Assembly (NCBI RefSeq): GCF_017874715.1
Contig: NZ_JAGGLR010000025.1
Span: forward strand, 1-64,000
Reading direction: 5' to 3'
Source: Streptomyces iranensis
Lineage (GTDB): Bacteria; Actinomycetota; Actinomycetes; Streptomycetales; Streptomycetaceae
Length of the DNA stretch: 64,000 nucleotides
Below the pieces are notes generated by a model. The model was not told where the DNA came from, made no database searches, and worked only from the letters and a program-made list of their open reading frames with translations. A program made the position numbers and the translations under genes. This document shows, one piece after another, positions 10,052 to 18,910 of the stretch (positions within the stretch are counted from its first letter, which is position 1; each line of letters begins with the position of its first letter).

Positions 10052-11202
10052 GCGTTACGGCAGCCCAGGGCTTCACGGCCTCCGGCGTCGCGGCAGGGAT
10101 CAAGGAGAACGGAAACCCCGACCTCGCACTCGTGGTGAACACCGGCCCGCGCCTCTCCGCCGCGGCCGTCTTCACCTCCAACCGCGTCAAGGCCGCCCCC
10201 GTCCTGTGGTCCGAGCAGGTCATCAAGGGCGGTCAGGTCTCGGCCGTCGTTCTCAACTCCGGTGGCGCCAACGCCTGCACCGGCCCGCTGGGCTTCCAGG
10301 ACACCCACGCCACCGCCGAGAGGGCCGCGGAGGCCCTCGGCCACAGCGCGGGCGAGGTCGCCGTGGCCTCCACCGGGCTCATCGGCGTCCGGCTGCCCAT
10401 GGACGCGGTGCTGTCCGGAGTCGGCAAGGCCGCCGAGGCGCTCTCCCCGCACGGCGGCGAGAAGGCCGCGATCGCCATCAAGACCACCGACACCGTCCAC
10501 AAGACGGCCGTCGTACAGAGCCCCGCCGGCTGGACCGTGGGCGGTATGGCCAAGGGCGCCGGGATGCTGGCCCCGGGCCTGGCCACCATGCTCGTCGTCC
10601 TCACCACCGACGCCGATGTGGACCCCCCGGGGCTGGACACCGCGCTGCGCGCGGCCACCCGCACCACCTTCGACCGGATCGACTCCGACGGCTGCATGTC
10701 CACCAACGACATGGTGCTGCTGATGGCCTCCGGCGCCTCCGGTGTCGCCCCCGATGCCGCGGAGTTCGCCGAGGCGGTCCGCGAGGTCTGCGCCGATCTC
10801 GCCCGCCAGCTGATCGGGGACGCCGAGGGCGCCTCCAAGGACATCCGGATCGAGGTCGTGGGCGCGGCCACCGAGGACGACGCGGTGGAGGTGGGCCGCT
10901 CCATCGCCCGCAACAACCTCCTCAAGTGCGCCGTCCACGGCGAGGACCCCAACTGGGGGCGGGTGCTCTCCGCCATCGGCACCACCTCGGCCGCCTTCGA
11001 ACCGGACCAGCTCAATGTCGCGATCAACGACGTCTGGGTGTGCAAGAACGGCTCGGTGGGCGAGGACCGGGAGCTGGTCGACATGCGCTACCGCGAGGTC
11101 CGCATCACCGCCGACCTGGCCGCGGGCGGCGCCTCGGCGGTCATCTGGGCCAACGACCTGACCGCCGACTACGTCCACGAGAACAGCGCCTACGCCTCAT
11201 GA
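10048..11202 (+). CDS. argJ: Bifunctional glutamate N-acetyltransferase / ornithine acetyltransferase
   Basis: ArgJ transfers acetyl from N-acetylornithine to glutamate, closing the acetyl cycle of arginine synthesis. The bifunctional forms can also use acetyl-CoA. The 384-residue precursor self-cleaves before a Thr in the motif KGAGMLAPGLATMLVV (about residue 170-185) to give alpha and beta chains. Other typical segments are NSGGANACTG, DRIDSDGCMSTNDMVLLM and GEDPNWGRVL. It overlaps argC upstream and argB downstream by 4 bp each, consistent with one coupled operon. Confidence 0.98.
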   Translation: MSVTAAQGFTASGVAAGIKENGNPDLALVVNTGPRLSAAAVFTSNRVKAAPVLWSEQVIKGGQVSAVVLNSGGANACTGPLGFQDTHATAERAAEALGHSAGEVAVASTGLIGVRLPMDAVLSGVGKAAEALSPHGGEKAAIAIKTTDTVHKTAVVQSPAGWTVGGMAKGAGMLAPGLATMLVVLTTDADVDPPGLDTALRAATRTTFDRIDSDGCMSTNDMVLLMASGASGVAPDAAEFAEAVREVCADLARQLIGDAEGASKDIRIEVVGAATEDDAVEVGRSIARNNLLKCAVHGEDPNWGRVLSAIGTTSAAFEPDQLNVAINDVWVCKNGSVGEDRELVDMRYREVRITADLAAGGASAVIWANDLTADYVHENSAYAS

Positions 11203-12152
11203 GCCGGCCGACCGCCACCCGTAAGCACACCGCCCTGCCCAAGGCCCGCATCCTCATCGAGGCGCTGCCCTGGCTGACCCGGCACCACGGCAAGACCGTG
11301 GTGGTCAAGTTCGGCGGCAACGCCATGGTCGACGACGAGCTGAAGGCCGCCTTCGCTCAGGACGTCGTCTTCCTGCGCCACGCGGGCCTGCGCCCGGTCG
11401 TCGTCCACGGCGGCGGCCCCCAGATCAGCGCACAGCTGGACCGGCACGGTCTGGTGAGCGAGTTCAAGGCCGGGCTGCGGGTCACCACCGACGACGCCAT
11501 GGACGTCGTACGGATGGTGCTGGCCGGACAGGTCCAGCGCGAACTGGTCGGGCTGCTCAACCGGCACGGCCCGCTGGCCGTCGGCATGACCGGCGAGGAC
11601 GCCCATCTGATGTCCGCCACCAAGCACTTCGCCGAGATCGACGGCGAGCAGGTGGACATCGGCCGGGTCGGCCAGATCACCGAGATGGACACCGGCGCGG
11701 TGCGGGCCCTGCTGGACGACGGCCGGATCCCGGTCGTCTCCTCCATCGCCCGCAGCGCCGACGACGGCCATGTCTACAACGTCAACGCCGACACGGCCGC
11801 GGCCGCCCTCGCCGTCGCGCTGGGCGCCGAGACGCTGATGGTGCTCACCGACGTCGAGGGCCTCTACGCCGACTGGCCCAACAGCGACGAGGTGATCAGC
11901 AAGCTCACCGCGAGCCAGCTGGAGAAGCTGCTCCCGGAGCTGGCCAGCGGCATGGTGCCGAAGATGGAGGGCTGTCTGTACGCCGTGCGCCACGGGGTGA
12001 CCACCGCCCGTGTGCTCGACGGGCGCGTACCGCACTCCATCCTGCTGGAGATCTTCACCGACGAGGGCATCGGCACGATGGTCCTGCCGGACGGGACCGC
12101 GATCGGCAAGGACGACCGGGACAGCAAGGGCGACAAGGGGGAGGACCAGTGA
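11199..12152 (+). CDS. argB: Acetylglutamate kinase
   Basis: ArgB phosphorylates N-acetylglutamate with ATP, the committed and usually arginine-inhibited step. The 317-residue protein carries VVVKFGGNAM near residue 30 (the K-x-G-G phosphate-binding loop), VVVHGGGPQISAQLDR for substrate, and YNVNADTAAAALAVAL and LTDVEGLYADW in the C-terminal ATP half. The N-terminal extension before ALPWL resembles the helix of arginine-sensitive hexameric forms. The ATG at 11199 overlaps the argJ stop (ATGA). argD follows with a GTGA overlap. Confidence 0.98.
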   Translation: MSRPTATRKHTALPKARILIEALPWLTRHHGKTVVVKFGGNAMVDDELKAAFAQDVVFLRHAGLRPVVVHGGGPQISAQLDRHGLVSEFKAGLRVTTDDAMDVVRMVLAGQVQRELVGLLNRHGPLAVGMTGEDAHLMSATKHFAEIDGEQVDIGRVGQITEMDTGAVRALLDDGRIPVVSSIARSADDGHVYNVNADTAAAALAVALGAETLMVLTDVEGLYADWPNSDEVISKLTASQLEKLLPELASGMVPKMEGCLYAVRHGVTTARVLDGRVPHSILLEIFTDEGIGTMVLPDGTAIGKDDRDSKGDKGEDQ

Positions 12153-13351
12153 GCAACGCGGAGCTGAAGCGGCGCTGGGAGGGGGCGCTCATGGACAACT
12201 ACGGCACCCCCCGCCTCCCGCTCACCCACGGCGAGGGCACCAAGGTCTGGGACGCGGACGGCAAGGAGTACCTCGACTTCGTCGGCGGTATCGCCGTCAA
12301 CTCCCTCGGCCATGCCCACCCCGCCGTCGTCCGGGCGGTGTCCGACCAGGTCGCCACCCTCGGCCATGTCTCCAACCTCTTCGTGGCCGAGCCCCCGGTG
12401 GCGCTCGCCGAGCGGCTGCTCCAGCTCTTCGGCCGCTCCGGACGCGTGTACTTCTCCAACTCCGGCGCGGAGGCGGTCGAGGCCGCCTTCAAGATCGGGC
12501 GGCGCACCGGGCGCACCCACATGGTGGCCACCGACGGCGGCTTCCACGGCCGCACCATGGGCGCGCTGGCCCTGACCGGCCAGCCCGCCAAGCAGGAGCC
12601 CTTCCTTCCGCTGCCCGGCGATGTGACGCATGTGCCGTACGGGGACGTGGAGGCGCTGCGCGCGGCCGTCACCACCGAGACCGCCCTCGTCATCCTGGAG
12701 CCCATCCAGGGCGAGAACGGCGTCATCGTGCCGCCGGCCGGCTATCTGGCGGCGGCGCGGGAGATCACCCGGGCCACCGGCACCCTGCTGGTGCTCGACG
12801 AGATCCAGACCGGGATCGGGCGGACCGGGCACTGGTTCGAGCACCAGGCGCAGGGCGTCGAGCCCGATGTCGTCACCCTCGCCAAGGGGCTCGGCGCCGG
12901 GCTGCCCATCGGCGCCACCCTCGCCTTCGGGCCCGCGGCCGATCTGCTGACCCCGGGTCAGCACGGATCCACCTTCGGCGGCAACCCCGTCTCCTGCGCG
13001 GCCGGTCTCGCCGTCCTCGACACCATCGCCGCCGACGGCCTCCTGGACCGGGTCAAGCGGGCGGGGGAGCGGCTGCGCAACGGAATCGAGTCGCTCGACC
13101 ACGCATCGGTCGCCCGGGTCCGCGGCGCCGGGCTGCTGCTCGGTATCGTGCTCACAGAGTCCCTCGCGCCGCAGGTGCAGAAGGCGGCTCAGGACGCGGG
13201 ACTCCTGGTGAACGCGGTCGCGCCGGATGTGGTCCGGCTCGCCCCGCCGCTCGTCATCTCCGACGGCGAGGTGGACACCTTCCTCCGGGAGCTGCCCGCC
13301 GTCCTGGACGCCGCACATGAGGGAGACGGGGAACGACGAGCCGGAGACTGA
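12149..13351 (+). CDS. argD: Acetylornithine aminotransferase
   Basis: ArgD is a PLP-dependent class-III aminotransferase converting N-acetylglutamate semialdehyde and glutamate to N-acetylornithine and 2-oxoglutarate. The 400-residue protein shows FSNSGAEAVEAAFK, FHGRTMGALALTG, VLDEIQTGIGRTG, and the PLP Lys in TLAKGLGAGLPIGA (about residue 245). The GTG start at 12149 overlaps the argB stop. argR starts 8 bp after the stop codon. Confidence 0.98.
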   Translation: MSNAELKRRWEGALMDNYGTPRLPLTHGEGTKVWDADGKEYLDFVGGIAVNSLGHAHPAVVRAVSDQVATLGHVSNLFVAEPPVALAERLLQLFGRSGRVYFSNSGAEAVEAAFKIGRRTGRTHMVATDGGFHGRTMGALALTGQPAKQEPFLPLPGDVTHVPYGDVEALRAAVTTETALVILEPIQGENGVIVPPAGYLAAAREITRATGTLLVLDEIQTGIGRTGHWFEHQAQGVEPDVVTLAKGLGAGLPIGATLAFGPAADLLTPGQHGSTFGGNPVSCAAGLAVLDTIAADGLLDRVKRAGERLRNGIESLDHASVARVRGAGLLLGIVLTESLAPQVQKAAQDAGLLVNAVAPDVVRLAPPLVISDGEVDTFLRELPAVLDAAHEGDGERRAGD

Positions 13352-13359
13352 CGACACCG

Positions 13360-13911
13360 ATGACCGAGGCGCAGCACACCGACGCGCAGGACGCGGGCCA
13401 CGGCGGACCGGCCGTGCCGCAGACCCGCACCGCACGCCACCGCCGGATCGTGGACATCCTGAACCGGCAGGCCGTGCGCTCCCAGAGCCAGCTCGCCAAG
13501 CTGCTCGCGGACGACGGGCTCTCCGTCACCCAGGCGACGCTCTCCCGGGACCTGGACGAGCTGGGCGCGGTGAAGATCCGCAACACCGGCGGTGAGCTGA
13601 TCTACGCGGTGCCGAGCGAGGGCGGCGACCGCACGCCACGCGCCCCGCTCGGCGAGTCGGCGAGCGAGGCGCGGATGGCCCGGCTGGCGGGTGAGCTGCT
13701 GATCTCGGCGGAGGCGTCGGCCAACCTCGTGGTGCTGCGCACTCCGCCGGGCGCCGCCCAGTTCCTCGCCTCGGCCATCGACTCGGCGGAGCTGCACGAC
13801 ATCCTCGGCACCATCGCGGGCGACGACACGCTCCTGCTGATCAGCCGCGACCCGCTCGGCGGCCAGGCGCTCGCCGACCATCTGCTGAGGCTGGCCCAGA
13901 AGGAGCGCTGA
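13360..13911 (+). CDS. argR: Arginine repressor
   Basis: ArgR is the arginine-sensing hexameric repressor of the arg genes. The 183-residue protein has an N-terminal winged helix (RHRRIVDILNRQAVRSQSQL, then SVTQATLSRDLDELGAVKI, about 25-75). A C-terminal trimerisation and arginine-binding domain ends with DILGTIAGDDTLLLISRD. The N-terminus is about 25 residues longer than in E. coli ArgR, as is common in actinomycetes. Being last in argCJBDR, it is likely autoregulated through the ARG boxes before argC. The same protein should act on argG at 27.9 kb. Confidence 0.97.
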   Translation: MTEAQHTDAQDAGHGGPAVPQTRTARHRRIVDILNRQAVRSQSQLAKLLADDGLSVTQATLSRDLDELGAVKIRNTGGELIYAVPSEGGDRTPRAPLGESASEARMARLAGELLISAEASANLVVLRTPPGAAQFLASAIDSAELHDILGTIAGDDTLLLISRDPLGGQALADHLLRLAQKER

Positions 13912-13913
13912 GG

Positions 13914-14034
13914 CGCCCTTAGGGGCGCGGGACTGTGTCGATATGCGGCTCCGCCGCGCGGGCGCGACCAGCCACGACGGTGCCGCGGACGTTCGACGGC
14001 AGGTCAGGGCACTCCCAGTGGAACGCTCAGCTCA
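13914..14034 (-). repeat. Dispersed intergenic repeat, copy downstream of argR
   Basis: Read on the minus strand this is the same element as at 886, 31.7 and 36.4 kb: actcccagtggaacgctcag-type left part, then cgtcgtggctggtcgcgccc, gcggagccgcatatcgacac and gtcccgcgcccctaagggcg. It fills the gap between the convergent argR and BASS transporter genes. Its end can form the GC hairpin gcgccc-ttag-gggcgc, so it may act as the terminator for argR. Confidence 0.75.
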
Positions 14035-15099
14035 GCCGTCGGCCGCCCGCTTCTCCGCCCCGCGGGCTCGGTACGACATCCAGGCCGCCACCACGGCCCC
14101 CGAGACGTTGTGCCAGACGGAGAACACCGCGGCCGGGAGCGCTGCCAGCGGGCTGAAGTGGGCGGCGGCCAGGGAGGCGGCGAGTCCGGAGTTCTGCATG
14201 CCGACCTCGAAGGCCATGGCCCGGCTGGCGGGCGCGCCCAGCCGGGCCAGCTTGCCGGCCCCGTACCCCAGCGCCAGGCCGAGCCCGTTGTGGAGCACCA
14301 CGGCGAGCAGCACCAGCGCCGCCGCCGACTTGATGGCGTCCGCGCTGGCGGCCACCACGATGGCCACGATCACGCCGATGGTGACCGCCGACAGCCAGGG
14401 CAGCAGCCCCAGCACCCGCTGGATGAACCGCCCGGCGACCAGCCGTAGGACCAGTCCCCCGACCACCGGCAGCAGCACGGTCTTGAGGATGTCGGTGACC
14501 ATCGACTCCGCGTCCACCGGCAGGAACTCCCCGGCAAGCAGCAGCGTCAGCGGCGGGGTGACCAGCGGCGCGAGCACCGTGGAGACGGTGGCGACCGACA
14601 CCGAAAGCGCCACGTCGCCGCGCGCCAGATAGGTCACCACATTGGATGCCGTTCCGCTCGGCGCACAGCCGACCAGGATGACACCGGCCGCCAACTGCGG
14701 GGAGAGACCGAGGAGGTTGGCGATCAGCCACCCCAGCCCCGGCATGATCACATAGTGCGCGACCAGCCCGAGCGCCACCGCCCACGGACGCTTGGCCACA
14801 CCGGAGAAGTCCCGTGGGGTCATGGTCAGCCCCATGCAGAACATGACCACGCCGAGCAGATAGGGCACGTTCGGCGCCCAGCCGCTGAAGGTGCCGGGCG
14901 TGGCGAGGCCCGCCGCGCCGGCGGCGAGGACAAGGAGGGGGAAGACGGTGACGGCCCGCCGGGCCGCCCGGTCGACGGCAGCGGGCTCCGGTGACGGCGA
15001 GGGCGCCTGCCCCGCCGTTGTCGGGGAGTTGTCCGCGGAGCTCTTCGATTCGGATCGCACCGCGTGATGGAACGCTTCCGGAGGCGGCTTCCGCAACAC
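14032..15099 (-). CDS. Bile acid:sodium symporter (BASS) family transporter
   Basis: The 355-residue membrane protein has about nine hydrophobic helices. BASS signatures are visible: VPYLLGVVMFCMGLTMTP early, GVILVGCAPSGTASNVVTYL (the GCxPGGxxSN-type motif near residue 140) and EVGMQNSGLAASLA near the end (the E-x-G-M-Q-N-S motif). The family couples Na+ to uptake of organic anions such as pantoate, pyruvate or bile acids; the substrate here is unknown. The first 45 residues are Pro/Ser-rich and cytosolic, so a start slightly downstream is possible. It is a single gene. Confidence 0.9.
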   Translation of the reverse strand: MLRKPPPEAFHHAVRSESKSSADNSPTTAGQAPSPSPEPAAVDRAARRAVTVFPLLVLAAGAAGLATPGTFSGWAPNVPYLLGVVMFCMGLTMTPRDFSGVAKRPWAVALGLVAHYVIMPGLGWLIANLLGLSPQLAAGVILVGCAPSGTASNVVTYLARGDVALSVSVATVSTVLAPLVTPPLTLLLAGEFLPVDAESMVTDILKTVLLPVVGGLVLRLVAGRFIQRVLGLLPWLSAVTIGVIVAIVVAASADAIKSAAALVLLAVVLHNGLGLALGYGAGKLARLGAPASRAMAFEVGMQNSGLAASLAAAHFSPLAALPAAVFSVWHNVSGAVVAAWMSYRARGAEKRAADG

Positions 15100-15126
15100 C
15101 GTCTCGTTATGTGGTCGCTACACCCA

Positions 15127-15717
15127 CTATGTGGAACTCAGTGGCGGCAGCGGCAGCGGAAGCCCCGGCAGACCGTCGATGCTGCTGGCGATGTGCTCCT
15201 TCCTGTGGAAGTAGCGGTCCAGCGATTCGTCGTCCTCCCGCCGGAAGCGGGAGGCGTGCAGCGGGCGGTCCTCGCGGTAGTCCAGATACGGAACCGCGTA
15301 ACCGCAGGTGTCCCGGATCAGCTCGGCCGTCACCACGATGATCGCCCGCAGCCCGTGGTCGTCGACATCGATGTCCGGGAAGTGCTTCAGCAGCACGGAG
15401 AAGCGTGGATCGTCACGGAACACCGGCTCGCCCCGGCCGTGCACGCGCACGATGTTCGGCGGGCCGGTGAAGGCGCACCACATCAGGGTGATCCTGCCGT
15501 TCTCCCGCAGATGGGCGATGGTCTCCGCGTTGCTGCCCGCGAAGTCCAGATAGGCCACGGTCAGTTCGTCGACCACGGCGAAGGATCCGACCAGCCCCTT
15601 CGGGGAGAGATTCACCGTGCCGTCCCCGGCCAGCGGGGCGGTGGCGGTGAAGAACATCTTCTGCTCTTCGATGAAGGTGCGGAGTCTGCCGTCGATACGT
15701 TTGTACACCTTTCCCAT
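15127..15717 (-). CDS. Pyridoxamine 5'-phosphate oxidase-fold protein
   Basis: The 196-residue protein starts at MGKVYKRIDGRLRTFIEEQ (ATG at 15717; an in-frame ATG at 15726 is also possible). It has the split-barrel flavin-binding fold: FFTATAPLAGDGTVNLSPKG, AYLDFAGSNAETIAHLRENG and RITLMWCAFTGPPNIVRVHG. Such proteins bind FMN or F420 and often reduce or oxidise small molecules. This subgroup is sometimes annotated as pyridoxamine 5'-phosphate oxidase-related without proof. It is divergent from the DUF488 gene across 51 bp. Confidence 0.85.
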   Translation of the reverse strand: MGKVYKRIDGRLRTFIEEQKMFFTATAPLAGDGTVNLSPKGLVGSFAVVDELTVAYLDFAGSNAETIAHLRENGRITLMWCAFTGPPNIVRVHGRGEPVFRDDPRFSVLLKHFPDIDVDDHGLRAIIVVTAELIRDTCGYAVPYLDYREDRPLHASRFRREDDESLDRYFHRKEHIASSIDGLPGLPLPLPPLSST

Positions 15718-15768
15718 GTGGCGCATTATCCCTGCGGGTGATCGCCGGGTCGATGTTTCCATGGGCGT

Positions 15769-16167
15769 ATGGCCACCAAGAAAGCCTCCGCGCGAGCGTC
15801 CGCGACCGGGCCCGCGATCCGGATCCGCCGGGTGTACGACGCCCCCGACCCGGACGACGGCACCCGTGTCCTGGTGGACCGCGTCTGGCCGCGCGGCCTC
15901 GCCAAGGCCGACGCCCAGCTGGACGAATGGGCCAAGGACGCCGCCCCGTCCACCGAGCTGCGCCGCTGGTACGGCCATGACCCGGACCTCTTCCCGGAGT
16001 TCACCAGCCGCTACCGCGCCGAGCTCACCACCCCCGAGCGCCGCGAGGCCGTCGCCCACCTCCGCGAGCTGACCGCCCCCGGCCCCCTGACCCTCCTCAC
16101 GGCCGTGAAGGACCTCGACCACGGCCATGTCCAGGTGCTGGCCGAGGCGATCCGCGACCAGGAGTGA
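15769..16167 (+). CDS. DUF488 family protein (YeaO-like)
   Basis: The 132-residue protein matches the YeaO-type DUF488 family: IRIRRVYDAPDPDDGTRVLV, DRVWPRGLAKADAQLDEWAK, and LRRWYGHDPDLFPEFTSRY. The family is small and soluble with no firmly established biochemistry. A cluster of conserved Arg, Trp and Tyr residues suggests a ligand pocket. It is convergent with apbE. Confidence 0.85.
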   Translation: MATKKASARASATGPAIRIRRVYDAPDPDDGTRVLVDRVWPRGLAKADAQLDEWAKDAAPSTELRRWYGHDPDLFPEFTSRYRAELTTPERREAVAHLRELTAPGPLTLLTAVKDLDHGHVQVLAEAIRDQE

Positions 16168-16185
16168 GCGCCGCCGAGACGGGCC

Positions 16186-16977
16186 TTACACGCATAGCTC
16201 CGCCGAATGGCGGGCGAAGCCGCTGGTGTGCCAGGTGGCGCCGTCCGCGGTGACGAGATAAGCCTCGGCGTCGGGGAGCCGTCCCAGCCAGGGGCGGGCG
16301 CGCTCGGCGCCCATGGCGCAGGCCGCGGTGGCCACGGCGTCCGCGTCGGCCAGGCTGGTGGCGATCACGGTGACCGAGGCCAGGCCCTGCGCCGGGGGGC
16401 GGCCGGTGTGGGGGTCCAGGATGTGGCAGCCCCGCTCGGCCGGGCCCGAGGTGGCCACCGCCAGTTCGCCGCGGGCCTCCACGATCGCCGCCAGCTCGCC
16501 CCGGCGCAGCGGATCGGCGATGCCCACCCGCCAGGGGCCGCCGTGCACCTGGACGTCGCCGCCGCCGTTCACACACACCGACCCGGCGCCCGAGGAGACC
16601 AGCATCCGGGCGGCGCGCTCCACCGCCCAGCCCTTGACCAGGCCCGTGGGGTCGAGCCGGCCACCGGCGTAGCGGGCGGTGAACCAGCCACCGCTGCGGT
16701 GCTCGGCGTCCTCGCACATCCGCAGCACGTCCCGGACCTCGGGATCGCAGCGCGACAGCGTCAGCTCACCGCGCCCCAGCCGGCTGATCTGGCTGTCCCG
16801 GCGATAGGTGGAGAACAGCTCGTCCACCCGGTGCAGCCCCACCACGGCCCCGTCCAGCGCGGCCTGCACCCGGGGCCGGTCGGCGGGCGCGACCTCGCGG
16901 ATGTCGAAGGAGAAGACCGTGCCCATGACGTGCTCGACATGGCGCAGCGGCTCGGGTTCGTCCATTGGGTACGTCAC
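16186..16977 (-). CDS. apbE: FAD:protein FMN transferase
   Basis: ApbE attaches FMN from FAD covalently to a Thr or Ser of FMN-binding domain proteins. The 263-residue protein shows RHVEHVMGTVFSFDI, GGDVQVHGGPWRVGIADP, CHILDPHTGRPPAQGLAS and the Mg-binding LADADAVATAACAMG. No lipoprotein signal is visible, so this form is probably cytosolic or membrane-peripheral. It is the last gene of a three-gene operon and overlaps the FMN-binding gene stop by 4 bp. That gene encodes its probable acceptor, with the expected SGAT site. Confidence 0.93.
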   Translation of the reverse strand: MTYPMDEPEPLRHVEHVMGTVFSFDIREVAPADRPRVQAALDGAVVGLHRVDELFSTYRRDSQISRLGRGELTLSRCDPEVRDVLRMCEDAEHRSGGWFTARYAGGRLDPTGLVKGWAVERAARMLVSSGAGSVCVNGGGDVQVHGGPWRVGIADPLRRGELAAIVEARGELAVATSGPAERGCHILDPHTGRPPAQGLASVTVIATSLADADAVATAACAMGAERARPWLGRLPDAEAYLVTADGATWHTSGFARHSAELCV

Positions 16978-17450
16978 TTGGCACCCGCCTTGTCGAGCGC
17001 GCTCTGCAGGGACTTGGCGTAGCCCTCGCTGGTGTAGGTGGCCCCGGAGACCGTGTCCACCTTCGCCGCGGACACCGCCTGCTGGTTGAGTTTCGGGATG
17101 GAGTCCTTGGCGATCTGATCGCTGCGCGGCCCGGAGTCCGGCGTCTTGACCGCCTGCGCGCCGGTGATCTTTCCGCCGTTGACGGTGAGGCTCACCTGGA
17201 CCGGGCCGTACTGCGTCTGCACGGCGTCGCCGGTGACCGTACGGGCGCCGCCCGCACCCGTCCCGGCCCCCGCCCCGGCCTCGCCCGGCTGCGCCGTGGC
17301 CGCGACCGGGGGCGCCTGCCCCGGCTGGTTCTCGGCGACGGTCTGGCCGCCCCCCGAACCCGGCTGCTTCAGCGCGAGCAGCAGCACCACACCGGAGACG
17401 GTGGCGGCCGTTCCCACGACGATGCGGCGCAGCGGATGCTTCCTCTTCAT
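16974..17450 (-). CDS. Membrane-anchored FMN-binding domain protein, flavinylation target
   Basis: The 158-residue protein starts at MKRKHPLRRIVVG (ATG at 17450). It has one N-terminal membrane segment (about 10-28), an extracytosolic Pro/Gly/Ala linker (about 30-65), then an FMN_bind domain. The flavin attachment motif D-x-x-S-G-A-T is present as DTVSGATYTSEGY, with Thr138 the likely acceptor. It lies between a ferric-reductase-like gene and apbE. The assembly reads as a transmembrane electron-transfer module: cytosolic reductant, heme membrane domain, external flavin. The final electron acceptor is unknown. Confidence 0.9.
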   Translation of the reverse strand: MKRKHPLRRIVVGTAATVSGVVLLLALKQPGSGGGQTVAENQPGQAPPVAATAQPGEAGAGAGTGAGGARTVTGDAVQTQYGPVQVSLTVNGGKITGAQAVKTPDSGPRSDQIAKDSIPKLNQQAVSAAKVDTVSGATYTSEGYAKSLQSALDKAGAK

Positions 17451-17463
17451 GGCTTCACCTCGG

Positions 17464-18834
17464 TCACAGCTCGAAGGATTCGTGGTGGATCCGGCGATCC
17501 GGAACCCCGGCCTCACGCAGCGCCCCGTACGCGTGCTCGGCCAGGCCCGGTGGGCCGCACAGATAGACGTCGTGGTCCTCGATATCGGGGAGCAGATGGC
17601 CCAGCCGCTCCGCGGTGATCTCCGGCCGGGCGCCGTCCGGGCCGTTCACCGCGTACAGCAGCCGGGCCCCGCGCTCGGTCGCGATCTGCTTCAGCTCGTT
17701 CCACAGCGCCAGGTCCCCGACGCTGCGGGCCCGGTAGAGCAGGGTGAGGTCGCTGCCCTTGCCCGGCAGCGTCTCGAACAGCGCCCGGATCGGGGTGATC
17801 CCGGCACCGCCCGCGATCATCAGCACCTTGCCGCGGCTGCGCCGCGCCGCGGTCATCGCCCCGTAAGGACCCTCCGCCCACACCCGCGTCCCCGGCTCCA
17901 GCGAGGCCAGCCCCGTGCTGTGGCCGCCCACCGCCTTCACCGTGATCCGCAGCAGCTCCGGCCGGGGCGGCGCGGAGAGCGAGTACGGATGGGAGCCCCA
18001 GCGCATCCCCGGGGCCAGGAACCGCCATCGGAAGAACTGCCCGGCCTGCGCCCCGATCCGGTGTAGCTTGCGCCCCTTGATCAGCACCGACACCACTCCG
18101 GGCGCCTCCGGTACGACGGCCTCCACCCGCATCCGGTGCCGCAGATTCAGCCGCAGCGGCACCAGCAGCCGGTACCAGACCACCAGCGCGGTGACCGTGC
18201 CGTACAGCGCGTACCAGGCGGTCTCCGCGGTCTTGTTCCCGACGAACTCCGCGCCGGTCGCGAGCTGGTGCCAGAACGTCAGGAAGACCGCCAGATAGGT
18301 GAACAGATGCAGGTAGTACCACACCTCGTACGGCATCCGGCGGCGCACCATTCCCGCCGAGATCAGCCCGATCACCACCAGCATCGCGGTGCCGACCGCC
18401 GCCTTGATCATGTCCGGGTAGTCCATGACCACGGTGACGGACTGGTCGACGAGGCCGGTGCCCGCCTGCTCCGCGTAGCCCGCGATGATCAGCCCGACAT
18501 GCGCCACGATCAGACACAGCGCGTACCGCCCGCTCAACGCGTGCCACCGCGCGACCCGGTCAGAGCCCACCCGCCGCTCCAGCGCCGGAACGCGCGCCAT
18601 CTGGAGGACGACGAGGGCGAGGACATAGCCGCCGAGCAGCCCGCTGAGCCGCCCGGCGTGGGTCAGCCACTGCGCGGTGCCCTCGACGTTCGGAGTGTTC
18701 TGCCACCACAGCGACAGCACCGCCGCCGCACCTGCCAGGCTGAGCAGGATCAACGGCACGGCATGCGAACGGCGAGGCTGGATGCGGCGCATGGCCTGCC
18801 GCCGCCCGGCCCGGCTGTTCAGTAGCGTCGTCAC
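17464..18834 (-). CDS. Ferric-reductase-like transmembrane oxidoreductase with FAD/NAD(P) domain
   Basis: The 456-residue protein has an N-terminal six-helix membrane part (about 25-235). Conserved His residues in WLTHAGRLSG, RWHALSGRYALCLIVAHVGL and WYYLHLFTYL could ligate two b hemes. A ferredoxin-reductase part follows: FAD loop HPYSLSAPP (about 280), NAD(P) loop KVLMIAGGAGITPIRALFE, YLCGPPGL and the terminal HHESFEL. It takes electrons from NAD(P)H in the cytosol and passes them across the membrane. It leads the operon with the FMN-binding protein 13 bp downstream. Four 20-bp repeats lie upstream. Confidence 0.92.
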   Translation of the reverse strand: MTTLLNSRAGRRQAMRRIQPRRSHAVPLILLSLAGAAAVLSLWWQNTPNVEGTAQWLTHAGRLSGLLGGYVLALVVLQMARVPALERRVGSDRVARWHALSGRYALCLIVAHVGLIIAGYAEQAGTGLVDQSVTVVMDYPDMIKAAVGTAMLVVIGLISAGMVRRRMPYEVWYYLHLFTYLAVFLTFWHQLATGAEFVGNKTAETAWYALYGTVTALVVWYRLLVPLRLNLRHRMRVEAVVPEAPGVVSVLIKGRKLHRIGAQAGQFFRWRFLAPGMRWGSHPYSLSAPPRPELLRITVKAVGGHSTGLASLEPGTRVWAEGPYGAMTAARRSRGKVLMIAGGAGITPIRALFETLPGKGSDLTLLYRARSVGDLALWNELKQIATERGARLLYAVNGPDGARPEITAERLGHLLPDIEDHDVYLCGPPGLAEHAYGALREAGVPDRRIHHESFEL

Positions 18835-18910
18835 GGCCTGTCCCCTTCCCTTGGGCTCCGGCGCAAGGGAATACGGCCCCGGGCGCGGGATGACTCAAAG
18901 GCCGCCGGGA

